NCBI GenBank assembly: GCA_007123335.1
Contig: SKLG01000307.1
Location: forward strand, 1 to 14,791
DNA: 14,791 bases
Origin: Anaerolineae bacterium
Lineage (GTDB): Bacteria; Chloroflexota; Anaerolineae; UBA1429
Direction of reading: 5' to 3'
Part shown: positions 1 to 9,047 of the stretch, one piece after another
Layout of the letters: each line of letters starts with the position of its first letter
Numbering within the stretch: position 1 is the stretch's first letter
Notes under the pieces: generated by a model
Database searches by the model: none
What the model was told of the DNA's origin: nothing
What the model saw: the letters and a program-made list of their open reading frames with translations, nothing else
Translations under genes and position numbers: made by a program

Positions 1-2
1 CA

Positions 3-950
3 GAATGGGAGGCCGAGGCGGATCTGGCAGAATCTGAGGAGCCAGAACTTGAGGCTGAGCCCGGAGCCGAGTTTGAGGAGTCGGAGTTAGAGGCCGAAGC
101 AGAAGCCGGCCTGGAGCCCGACTTTGCGGAACCAGAGATGGAAACGGAGCTTGGAGCTGAGGTGGAGCCTGAGGGGCAAGATTCAGAATCCTCATTTGTG
201 ACATATGTCGAGGGGCCAGAGACCGTCGATACCGCCGACGAGGAGGCAGCCTCTTTTGAGACAGAACCTACCGCTGAGGATACGGTGCAAGAGGAGGCCA
301 AGGTAATGTCAGCCGATGCCGTGAGCATGACAGGTGCCGAGAATAGGGCAGCAGAACCGGCGGAAGCGCGATCTGCGCCAGAGTCCCGGGTCCAGTATGT
401 TGAGCAACGCTCCAGTCCTTGGAGGAGCGCAGTGCTGGTGTTGCTTGGCGGCATCGCCGGTGTGCTGCTCACGTTACTGGTAGCGGTGATCTGGACCGGC
501 ACGGCCAGTTTTGCACCGCGTGCCGAGGTGGACGCCCTGAGTCGCAACTTGGATACGATCTATGGTAACCAAGAACTGGCCTGGGAGCGTATCGATCAAC
601 TCGTCACCCGCGCCAATGAGCTGGAGACCGAGGTGACGCAGCTACGGGGCTTGCGCGATCAGTTTGGGGCGATGGAGGGCGAATTGCAGGCGGCGCAGGC
701 CGACGTGGAAGCTGCCCAAGCTACCCTCACGAATTTGCAGCAAGACCTTGGCCAACTGGAGACCGATCTCCGTGGCTCAGTGAGTGAGATTGACCAGCGC
801 GTGCAGACTGCAGAAGGCGACATCGCCGACATGAGCGCCTCGTTGCAGACGGTCGAGACCCAGGTGGAAAGGGTCGGAGTCTTTTTTGGCGGGCTGCGTG
901 ATCTGCTCATCGACATGGAGGGATTGCCTGAAACCACGCCGGAAGGCTAG
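3..950 (+). CDS. Acidic single-pass membrane protein with C-terminal coiled coil (5' end outside window)
   Basis: The frame is open from the first bases of the window, so the gene begins upstream; 315 codons are visible before the TAG at 948-950. The first ~130 visible residues are a low-complexity acidic stretch rich in Glu, Ala and Pro with imperfect E-x-E-A-E/E-P-E units. A basic patch (RSSPWRS) leads into one hydrophobic helix of about 23 residues, encoded near 426-495. After it come ~140 residues rich in heptad-like Leu/Val/Ala with Gln and Glu (for example LRDQFGAMEGELQAAQADVE), a probable long coiled coil, ending in a short acidic tail. By the positive-inside rule the acidic part would be cytosolic and the coiled coil outside; this is inference. 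I do not recognise a family. A role in envelope organisation or as a scaffold is possible but unsupported. Confidence 0.85.
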   Translation, partial: EWEAEADLAESEEPELEAEPGAEFEESELEAEAEAGLEPDFAEPEMETELGAEVEPEGQDSESSFVTYVEGPETVDTADEEAASFETEPTAEDTVQEEAKVMSADAVSMTGAENRAAEPAEARSAPESRVQYVEQRSSPWRSAVLVLLGGIAGVLLTLLVAVIWTGTASFAPRAEVDALSRNLDTIYGNQELAWERIDQLVTRANELETEVTQLRGLRDQFGAMEGELQAAQADVEAAQATLTNLQQDLGQLETDLRGSVSEIDQRVQTAEGDIADMSASLQTVETQVERVGVFFGGLRDLLIDMEGLPETTPEG

Positions 951-970
951 GCCCAAGGGTAAGCCATGGG

Positions 971-1002
971 CAAGGGGCCGGATAGTATGGTCTGGCCCCT
1001 TG
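971..1002 (+). terminator. Hairpin after the acidic membrane protein gene, possible terminator
   Basis: The arm CAAGGGGCC (971-979) pairs exactly with GGCCCCTTG (994-1002). Pairing can continue inwards with G-T, G-C and A-T to leave a loop of about six bases. The stem is GC-rich and lies 20 nt after the stop codon. The flank on the + side (TCGTCGCAG) has no T-run, so this is not a textbook intrinsic terminator; it may be a weak or factor-assisted terminator, or an mRNA 3'-end stabiliser. Confidence 0.5.
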
Positions 1003-1074
1003 TCGTCGCAGAGGGAACTCGCCTCCTCAATGGCTCGTCCATACTTGCTCTTCCTAGCGACTATCGATGTATGA

Positions 1075-1136
1075 TGCTATGATCCCGGTTTCATGATTAT
1101 GCCCGCCTTAGAGATTAGGCGCTCCTGTGGTAGAAT
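1075..1136 (+). promoter_or_regulatory. Candidate promoter region for the membrane protein-gyrB-hflX unit
   Basis: The non-coding stretch 951-1162 (212 nt) holds the hairpin at 971-1002 and, closer to the next gene, AT-richer sequence. Two -10-like hexamers are visible. TATGAT at 1078-1083 is preceded by TGC, forming an extended -10 (TGnTATGAT), but I see no good -35. TAGAAT at 1131-1136 has TTAGAG (1108-1113) 17 nt upstream and would give a leader of about 20 nt carrying the Shine-Dalgarno sequence. Both are short matches in an otherwise GC-rich region, so the call is tentative. No operator repeats or riboswitch were recognised here. Confidence 0.3.
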
Positions 1137-1146
1137 AGATATCCAC

Positions 1147-1153
1147 AGGAGGT
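1147..1153 (+). promoter_or_regulatory. Strong ribosome-binding site that sets a TTG start at 1163
   Basis: AGGAGGT is a near-perfect anti-16S match. It ends 9 nt before the TTG at 1163-1165, which opens the frame of the polytopic membrane protein. This spacing supports TTG as the real start rather than a later in-frame ATG. Confidence 0.75.
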
Positions 1154-1162
1154 GGTAGATCA

Positions 1163-2110
1163 TTGAGCATCATTGATACCTTGTCAGCAGGTTTTCGCGC
1201 GGTGTCGCGACGTTTATGGTTGATAGCCGTTCCCGTGCTACTTGATCTTTATCTGTGGTTGGGTCCCAAGCTGTCCATCCGCCCCATGGTTGAGCAGATG
1301 GTGGCACTTTTTCGCAACATGATGGCCACGGCGTCGGTGCCGCCGGTCGATGGCTCAGCGGATGCGATTGCCATGGTAGAGCTCATGTTGCACACCTTTG
1401 AGGAGACTCTGGGGAGCATCAATCTCTTTGCGCTACTTGCCTGGGGGAGGATTGGGGTGCCTAGTATGACGGGCGTCGCCTTTATCCCCGAGAATGCCCG
1501 CTGGGTGATCGAAATATCGGGCTATGGCCAGGTGCTGGCCGCGCAACTGCTGTTGCTGGGAATAGGGCTTTTGGTCGCATGTGTATATCTGACCATGCTG
1601 GCGGATACACTGCGGGTGGATAGCGGCGACTCTGTTTTCACGCGCTTCCAAGTCTTGATGCGCCGAGTACCTGCCTATTGGTTGCATCTGGCGATCATCT
1701 TTGTGCCCCTGAGCATGTTGTTCATTTTTACGCTTTCGGTCGGCATGTTGCTGGGGCCGCTCTCGGTGTTTGTGGCTGTGGGAGTGTTGTGGGCCATGCT
1801 CTTTTTGGCCTTTGTGCCTCAGGCGGTGGTTCTGGCCGAGCACAGGCCACTGATGGCTCTCTGGAGCAGCGTGGCCATTGTGCGGATCAACTTTTGGTCG
1901 ACGTTGGGCATTGTGTTGCTGGTCAATGTCATTGCTGCAGGTTTGGGGCTGATTTGGAATCAGCTTCTGTTAGGGTCTGCGGCGGGCACACTGTTGGCCA
2001 TCCTGGCCAATGCCTATGTAGGTACGGGGCTTACTATGGCCCTCTTTATATTTTATCGTGATCGTATCGTTATGCTTCGTCAACGTCTGGAGGAGCAAAG
2101 GAGTATCTGA
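1163..2110 (+). CDS. Polytopic integral membrane protein of unknown function
   Basis: This encodes 315 residues starting at TTG with a strong Shine-Dalgarno site. The N-terminus is a short amphipathic stretch followed by a first hydrophobic segment (~18-35), a loop of about 85 residues, then hydrophobic segments at about 124-147, 172-195, 198-225, 246-267 and 273-298, so about six membrane spans. The C-terminus is basic (YRDRIVMLRQRLEEQR), suggesting a cytosolic end. I see no transporter signature, catalytic motif or nucleotide-binding motif. The N-terminal pattern (S-A-G-F-R-A-V-x-R-R-L-W-L, then a Leu/Pro/Asp-rich span) reminds me of uncharacterised Chloroflexota membrane proteins, from memory only. 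The stop is 5 nt before the gyrB ATG and gyrB's likely Shine-Dalgarno lies inside this gene's last codons, so the two are probably co-transcribed. No function is assigned. Confidence 0.88.
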   Translation: MSIIDTLSAGFRAVSRRLWLIAVPVLLDLYLWLGPKLSIRPMVEQMVALFRNMMATASVPPVDGSADAIAMVELMLHTFEETLGSINLFALLAWGRIGVPSMTGVAFIPENARWVIEISGYGQVLAAQLLLLGIGLLVACVYLTMLADTLRVDSGDSVFTRFQVLMRRVPAYWLHLAIIFVPLSMLFIFTLSVGMLLGPLSVFVAVGVLWAMLFLAFVPQAVVLAEHRPLMALWSSVAIVRINFWSTLGIVLLVNVIAAGLGLIWNQLLLGSAAGTLLAILANAYVGTGLTMALFIFYRDRIVMLRQRLEEQRSI

Positions 2111-2115
2111 GCCCC

Positions 2116-4020
<1,905 letters not shown>

Positions 4021-4065
4021 GTATGGTATGGATTGTAGATTTCACGTCACTATGAGGCAAGGTTC

Positions 4066-5466
4066 TTGTCTGCACATCATCTGACGGTCATTGGCGGGGG
4101 GTTGGCGGGCTGCGAGGCGGCCTGGCAAGCAGCACGTCATGGCGTCGAGGTGACGCTGTACGAGATGCGGACGCTGGACCCAGCGCATGAGCGCATGACG
4201 CCGGCCCACCAGACCGATCTGTTGGCCGAGCTGGTTTGTAGCAACTCGCTGGGCTCTAACCTGTCGACGCGGGCGCCCGGATTGCTCAAGCAGGAGCTGC
4301 GTACCCTCGGCTCGTTGATTTTGAGCTGTGCCGATGCTACGGCGGTGCCGGCGGGGATGGCGTTGGCCGTGGGCCGTGAGACGTTTGCCCAGGCAGTGAC
4401 CGACGCTATCGAGGCGCACCCGTCCATCACCCTCCGACGCGAGGAGGTGACCGCGCTACCCCAGGATGGCGCGGTGGTGGTAGCCAGTGGACCGTTGACG
4501 TCTGATGCCTTGGCCCAGGATATCGCTACTCTAGTGGGCCAGGAGCAGCTCTCTTTCTACGATGCCATGGCGCCCATCGTGATGCTGGAATCCATCGATC
4601 AGAGCATCGTCTTTTCGGCCTCGCGCTGGGGGCGAGGCGATGCCGACTATATCAACTGTCCGATGACCCAGGAAGAGTATGAGCGCTTTATAGATGCGCT
4701 GCTCTCGGCGGAGCGCATTCCCTTGGAGGCGTTCGAGCGCGAGGATCCACACTTTTTCGAGGCTTGCTTGCCTATCGAGGTGTTGGCGGCGCGGGGACGC
4801 CAGGCGTTAGCCTACGGCCCGCTCAAGCCGGTGGGATTGCGCGATCCGCGCACCGGTCAGCGGCCCTATGCCGTGGTGCAGTTGCGCCAGGACAATCTGG
4901 CCGGTACACTATATAATCTGGTGGGCTTTCAGACCAATCTGCGTTGGGGAGAGCAGCGTCGCGTCTTCTCACTCATCCCCGGTCTCGAGCATGCCGAATG
5001 GGTGCGCTTTGGGCAGATGCACCGCAATACCTATCTGAACGCGCCGCAAATCCTGGATAGCACGATGCAATGGCGCGGCAGGGAGCAAGAAGATCAGCGG
5101 TTGTTGTTCTTTGCCGGCCAGATCGTGGGCACCGAGGGATATGTGGCCTCGACCGCGAGCGGCTGGTTGGCTGGCACGAACGCTGCGCGCCGCTTGTTGG
5201 GCTGTGAGCCGTTGACGCTGCCGGCGACGACGATGATCGGGGCGTTGATGCGCTACGTGTCCCACGCCGAGGGGGATGACTTTCAACCGATGAAGCCCAA
5301 TTTCGGGATTCTGCCGCCTCTTGGTTCCAGCGCAGGTCCCAAGGCTGTGCGCTCCAAGCGCGATCGGCATATCGCTTACGCCGAGCGCTCGGAGCGCGAG
5401 TTGGCGGCTTATCTCGATGCGGTCGCATCGTCTTTGACAGGGTGTGATCCGTGCCCCGATGTGTAG
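4066..5466 (+). CDS. trmFO: Folate-dependent tRNA (uracil-54-C5)-methyltransferase TrmFO
   Basis: TrmFO makes 5-methyluridine at position 54 of the tRNA T-loop. It uses methylene-tetrahydrofolate as carbon donor and FADH2/NADPH as reductant, unlike SAM-dependent TrmA. The 466 residues include the N-terminal dinucleotide-binding turn GGGLAGCEAAWQ (10-21), the LVCSNSLGSN block (57-65; Cys58 aligns by memory with B. subtilis Cys53), FFEACLPIEVLAARG (230-244; Cys234 aligns with B. subtilis Cys226), KPVGL-x-PRTGQRPYAVVQLRQD, LYNLVGFQTNL and FAGQIVGTEGYVASTASG near the C-terminal FAD site. It is about 30 residues longer than B. subtilis TrmFO. The start is TTG with GAGG at 4054-4057, 8 nt upstream; no ATG in frame precedes it. 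It begins 45 nt after gyrB and overlaps the next gene by 16 nt. Confidence 0.97.
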   Translation: MSAHHLTVIGGGLAGCEAAWQAARHGVEVTLYEMRTLDPAHERMTPAHQTDLLAELVCSNSLGSNLSTRAPGLLKQELRTLGSLILSCADATAVPAGMALAVGRETFAQAVTDAIEAHPSITLRREEVTALPQDGAVVVASGPLTSDALAQDIATLVGQEQLSFYDAMAPIVMLESIDQSIVFSASRWGRGDADYINCPMTQEEYERFIDALLSAERIPLEAFEREDPHFFEACLPIEVLAARGRQALAYGPLKPVGLRDPRTGQRPYAVVQLRQDNLAGTLYNLVGFQTNLRWGEQRRVFSLIPGLEHAEWVRFGQMHRNTYLNAPQILDSTMQWRGREQEDQRLLFFAGQIVGTEGYVASTASGWLAGTNAARRLLGCEPLTLPATTMIGALMRYVSHAEGDDFQPMKPNFGILPPLGSSAGPKAVRSKRDRHIAYAERSERELAAYLDAVASSLTGCDPCPDV

Positions 5467-6458
5467 GTGACGCAGAGCAAGTTGGCGAGGGCGTTTCAGC
5501 CGCCAAGCCCCGTCGGTTGCCACGTGCTGGCCGATGGGCGTGGCGGGGGATTCTTTATGTCTTGGTCCTGGTCGTGGCTGTATCCGGGTGTCAGTGGCTG
5601 GCTAGCGATGGTGGGGCCAGCCTCCGCTTTAGCGGCAGCCGCGCGCTGCGCCATGCCGAAAAGCTCTGTGCCTTGGGGCCACGGCCTGTAGGCAGTCCCG
5701 CTATCGACAGAGCCGCCGATTATATCGAACGGGTGTTGCAGCGCAACGGTTGGGAGGTGTCTACGCAGGATTTTGCGTACCGGGGCGAATTGGTGCGCAA
5801 CGTCATCGGTAAAAAGGGCTCGGGCCCACTGGTCATCATTGCCAGTCCGTATGATACCCGCCCCTTGGCCGATCGCGATCCTGCTGATCGCTCGCAGCCA
5901 GTAGTGGGAGCCAACGAGGGCGCCAGCGGTGCGGCGGTGCTGCTTGAGCTGGCCCGTGTGCTCGACGATGGTGCGCTGGACGGGATGCAGGTATGGCTGG
6001 CCTTTCTCGGCGCTGAGCAACGTGGCCAGATCGATAACTGGAGTTGGGCCGTGGGTGCCCAACGCCTGGCCGAGAGTCTGGTGGTCACGTCGACATCGGC
6101 GGACCGGCGTCCCGAGTACGTCGTGGTGCTGCACATGGTCGGCGATAAGGATCAGATGTTGTACTATGAGTGGACGTCGACGCTGTGGATCCAGGAAAAG
6201 CTGTGGCGCGAAGCCGCGATGCTTGGCTATGCAGAGTACTTTGACCCGCGTCACAAGTATGTCGTCACCCAGGGCAGCCATACACCCTTTTTGCGCTGGG
6301 GTATCCCGGCGGCGTTGATCGCCGACCTGGACTATTCCTATTGGCGGACCCGGTATGACACACCAGACAAGATCGGCGCCGAGAGTCTGGAGCGCGTCGG
6401 GCGGACGGTGGAACGCATGCTCAAGGACGAGCCCTTTACGCCGAGCCCTGCCTATTAG
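5451..6458 (+). CDS. M28-fold (glutaminyl cyclase-like) lipoprotein with degenerate metal site, probable pseudoenzyme
   Basis: The 335 residues have a basic N-terminus, a hydrophobic run (GILYVLVLVVAV) and a lipobox-like VSGC with Cys47, so the product is probably an exported, membrane-anchored lipoprotein. The rest matches the M28 peptidase/glutaminyl cyclase fold: LGPRPVGSPA (75-84), SPYDTRP (132-138), GANEGASGAAVLLELARVL (153-171), LGAEQRG (186-192), LHMVGDKD (227-234), GSHTPFLRWGIPA (275-287) and YWRTRYDTPDKI (297-308). The metal ligands expected in these motifs (His, Asp, Asp/Glu, Asp, His) are instead Pro133, Glu156, Gln190, His228 and Arg299; the general-base Glu189 remains. I checked each codon. 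It is therefore unlikely to be a normal zinc peptidase. The GTG at 5451 has AGGG 8 nt upstream and overlaps trmFO by 16 nt; a TTG at 5517 would give a shorter, more usual signal peptide but lacks a Shine-Dalgarno sequence. Confidence 0.88.
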   Translation: MPRCVGDAEQVGEGVSAAKPRRLPRAGRWAWRGILYVLVLVVAVSGCQWLASDGGASLRFSGSRALRHAEKLCALGPRPVGSPAIDRAADYIERVLQRNGWEVSTQDFAYRGELVRNVIGKKGSGPLVIIASPYDTRPLADRDPADRSQPVVGANEGASGAAVLLELARVLDDGALDGMQVWLAFLGAEQRGQIDNWSWAVGAQRLAESLVVTSTSADRRPEYVVVLHMVGDKDQMLYYEWTSTLWIQEKLWREAAMLGYAEYFDPRHKYVVTQGSHTPFLRWGIPAALIADLDYSYWRTRYDTPDKIGAESLERVGRTVERMLKDEPFTPSPAY

Positions 6459-6490
6459 CCGTCCATCAACCACAGGAAAAGGAAACGAGC

Positions 6491-7648
6491 ATGATCAGGA
6501 TTGCAGACCGAGTCAAAAATCTGCCGCCCTATATCTTTGCCCAAGTCGAAAAGCAGATCGCCGAGCAGCGGGCCAAGGGCGTGGATGTCATCAGTCTGGG
6601 CATCGGCAGCCCCGATCTGGCCCCGCCCAGGTTTATCATCGATGCTCTTTACGAGTCGGCGCTCAAGCCGGGCAACCACGGCTATGCCGGGTATTATGGC
6701 ACGCCGGCGCTGCGCGAAGCCATCGCCCATTATTACCGCAACCGTTTCGGCGTCGAGCTCGATCCCGTCACGGAAGTGCGGCCGCTGATCGGCTCCAAAG
6801 AGGGATTGGCCAATATGGCGCTGGCCTTTATCGACGAGGGCGATCTGGCGTTGGCCTCCGACCCGGGTTATCCCACCTATCGCATGGGCGCCGAGATGGC
6901 CGGCGGTGGCTTTTACTCCATGCCGCTCCGTGAGGAGAATGACTGGCTTGTCGACTTGGAGGAGATTCCGGCCGACGTGGCCGCGCGGGCGCCGATCATG
7001 TGGCTCAACTACCCCAACAACCCCACCGGCGCGGTGGCCCCCAAAGAGTTTTTGGCGCGGGCCATCGACTTTGCGCGCGAGTACGATATCCTGATCTGCT
7101 ATGACAACCCCTACTGCGACCTGACCTTTGATGGCTATGTGGCTCCGAGCATCCTGGAGCTGCCGGGGGCCAAAGAAGTCGCCGTCGAGTTCAATTCGCT
7201 GTCCAAGACCTACAATCTGGCCGGCTGGCGGGTAGGCATGGCGGTGGGCAACGCCGAGGCTATCGATGCCTTGACGGTGATCAAGACCAATATCGACTCG
7301 GGCATCTTTCGCCCCATCCAGGACGCCGCCACGGTGGCATTGACGGGGGATCAGGGCTGGATCGTCGAGCGCAATATGATCTATCAGCGTCGCCGGGACA
7401 TTATCCTGGAGTGGCTCCCCACCATCGGCATGACCGCCGAGACGCCCAAGGGCAGCCTCTATGTGTGGGCCAAGGTGCCCGAGGGCCGCAAATCAGATGA
7501 ACTCGCCTTGCAGCTTTTAGAGGAGGCCGGTGTCTGGATCACCCCCGGTACCGCCTTTGGAGAGTATGGTGACGGTTATATGCGCATCTCCATCTGTATC
7601 TCGGAGGAGCGCTTGAGAGAAGCAGGAGAGAGACTATCAAAGATCTGA
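6491..7648 (+). CDS. PLP-dependent class I aminotransferase, LL-diaminopimelate aminotransferase-like
   Basis: This is a fold-type I PLP enzyme of the aspartate aminotransferase superfamily; 385 residues, the normal length. Visible motifs: GIGSPDLAPP (37-46), GYAGYYGTPALREAIAHYY (64-82, substrate/domain region), GSKEG (101-105, PLP phosphate binding), DPGYPTY (124-130), NYPNNPTGA (173-181), YDNPY (204-208; Asp205 contacts the PLP nitrogen), SLSKTYNLAGWRVG (236-249; Lys239 forms the internal aldimine) and Arg365 in YMRIS for the substrate carboxylate. The GIGSPD...P opening, the GSKEG block and the SKTYNLAGWR context resemble DapL-type enzymes, which make LL-diaminopimelate from tetrahydrodipicolinate for lysine and peptidoglycan. 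Substrate specificity cannot be read from sequence alone, and no other dap gene is nearby. AAAGGA lies about 8 nt before the ATG. It follows the M28-like gene by 32 nt and is tightly linked to hflX. Confidence 0.95.
   Translation: MIRIADRVKNLPPYIFAQVEKQIAEQRAKGVDVISLGIGSPDLAPPRFIIDALYESALKPGNHGYAGYYGTPALREAIAHYYRNRFGVELDPVTEVRPLIGSKEGLANMALAFIDEGDLALASDPGYPTYRMGAEMAGGGFYSMPLREENDWLVDLEEIPADVAARAPIMWLNYPNNPTGAVAPKEFLARAIDFAREYDILICYDNPYCDLTFDGYVAPSILELPGAKEVAVEFNSLSKTYNLAGWRVGMAVGNAEAIDALTVIKTNIDSGIFRPIQDAATVALTGDQGWIVERNMIYQRRRDIILEWLPTIGMTAETPKGSLYVWAKVPEGRKSDELALQLLEEAGVWITPGTAFGEYGDGYMRISICISEERLREAGERLSKI
7624..7628 (+). promoter_or_regulatory. Shine-Dalgarno site that points to a non-canonical hflX start at ATC 7636
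   Basis: AGGAG lies inside the last codons of the aminotransferase gene and ends 7 nt before ATC (7636-7638), which opens the hflX frame. There is no Shine-Dalgarno sequence before the first standard in-frame start, GTG 7729. This site is therefore the best translational signal for hflX. It would make hflX overlap the aminotransferase gene by 13 nt. Confidence 0.5.
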
Positions 7649-7728
7649 CCACATTTGCCGATCGTGACGCGTATCTGGGCGATCTGGGGAGGCCGCGCTG
7701 GGACCGGCGTCCGCGTCGCGCCTTTCTC

Positions 7729-9030
7729 GTGGGCGCCCAGGTGCGTGGCGCTCAGATGCGCGCTGAGGAAAGCTTGTTTAGTGTCGAGGACTCGCTCGAC
7801 GAACTAGAGCGCTTGGCGGCCACTGCCGGCGTGCAGACCGTCGGCCGCGACTGGCAGAATCTGGAGCGCATCAATCCGGCGACCTACATCGGGTCGGGCA
7901 AGGTGCAAGAGATCACTGCCGCCAGCAGCGAGCTTGGCGCCGATCTGATCATCTTTGACGATGAGCTGTCGCCGGCCCAACTGCGCAACCTGGAGCGCCT
8001 GACCCAGATACAGCTCCTCGATCGCACCGCCCTCATTCTGGATATCTTTGCCATGCACGCCCGGACGAGAGAGGGCGCGTTGCAGGTCGAGCTGGCTCAG
8101 TACGACTATCGCCTGCCTCGCCTCACCCGCCAGTGGACTCACCTGTCGCGGCAGGCGGTGGGCGGCGTCGGACTCCGTGGACCCGGTGAGACGCAGCTCG
8201 AGGTGGACCGGCGGGAGATCAGCCGACGCATGGCCCGCCTGCGGGATGAGTTGGAAGAGGTCCGGCGCCAGCGAGGGCTCAAGCGGCGCATGCGTCGACG
8301 CCGTGGGTTACCCGTAGTGGCCATCGTCGGTTATACCAACGCCGGCAAATCAACCCTGCTGAATCGGCTGTCGGGCGCTGAGGTGCTCGTCGAGGACAAG
8401 CTCTTTGCCACCCTTGACCCCACGACGCGCCGCGCGGATATGCCCGGCGGCAAGCAGGTGCTCTTTACCGATACCGTCGGCTTTATCCAAAAGCTGCCCA
8501 CCCAGTTGGTGGCGGCGTTTCGGGCCACTCTTGAGGAGGTTCACGAGGCCGATATCATCCTCCATGTTGCCGACGCCGCTGATCCCCATGTGATGCTCAA
8601 GATCGCCACCGTGGAGGACGTGCTACGAGACCTGGGAATCCGCGACAAGCCGATGATCTTGGCGCTCAACAAGATCGACCTAGTGGATCCCGAGGCCGAG
8701 CTGAGCGTTCGGTCCCATGGCGTTGCGCTACCCGAAGGCGCCACGCTCCAGGACCTCATCGTCGGCCTCCTCGATCGTTATGACCAGGTTGTGCCCATCT
8801 CTGCCGAACAGGGTGTGGGTATCGACGAGTTGTTGGGCGCCGTTCAGCAGGTGCTGCTCGATCAGATGATCGAGGTGGATACCACCCTGGCCTACACAGA
8901 GGGTGACCTGCTGGCGATATGGCGGCAACAGGGGGCCATCGAAGTCGAGGACTATGAGCCGCAAGGGGTGCATGTCAAAGGCCGTGTGCCGCGCTGGCTG
9001 GCGGCCGTTATCGATACCGACGAGGAGTGA
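7729..9030 (+). CDS. hflX: GTPase HflX (true start probably upstream, near 7636)
   Basis: HflX is a ribosome-associated Obg-HflX superfamily GTPase that splits or rescues stalled 70S/50S ribosomes under stress. From GTG 7729 it has 433 residues. The N-terminal HflX domain shows ESLFSVEDSLDELERLAATAG, YIGSGKV (53-59), DDELSPAQLRNLER (77-90) and DRTALILDIFAMHARTREG (98-116). The linker has the family signature GGVGLRGPGETQLE (145-158). The G domain has GYTNAGKST (201-209, P-loop), FATLDPTTR (226-234, switch I), DTVGF (248-252), NKID (314-317) and a SAE G5 motif, then a family-type C-terminal domain. The first strand motif (RRAFLVG) straddles the GTG, so residues encoded upstream are probably real. 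The frame is open from 7573 with no ATG, GTG or TTG before 7729; ATC 7636 with AGGAG is the best candidate, giving about 31 more residues. Confidence 0.96.
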   Translation: MGAQVRGAQMRAEESLFSVEDSLDELERLAATAGVQTVGRDWQNLERINPATYIGSGKVQEITAASSELGADLIIFDDELSPAQLRNLERLTQIQLLDRTALILDIFAMHARTREGALQVELAQYDYRLPRLTRQWTHLSRQAVGGVGLRGPGETQLEVDRREISRRMARLRDELEEVRRQRGLKRRMRRRRGLPVVAIVGYTNAGKSTLLNRLSGAEVLVEDKLFATLDPTTRRADMPGGKQVLFTDTVGFIQKLPTQLVAAFRATLEEVHEADIILHVADAADPHVMLKIATVEDVLRDLGIRDKPMILALNKIDLVDPEAELSVRSHGVALPEGATLQDLIVGLLDRYDQVVPISAEQGVGIDELLGAVQQVLLDQMIEVDTTLAYTEGDLLAIWRQQGAIEVEDYEPQGVHVKGRVPRWLAAVIDTDEE

Positions 9031-9047
9031 CGATCTAGCGAGCTCCT

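Noticed and set aside
886..1074. A 62-codon + strand frame across the end of the acidic protein and the spacer
   Set aside because: It overlaps the certain 3' end of the acidic protein gene, covers the hairpin, has no ribosome-binding site and shows no protein-like pattern.
1678..2061. A 127-codon frame inside the polytopic membrane protein
   Set aside because: It is a +1 shadow with Gly/Ala/Cys-rich composition; the hydrophobic pattern of the main frame is the real signal.
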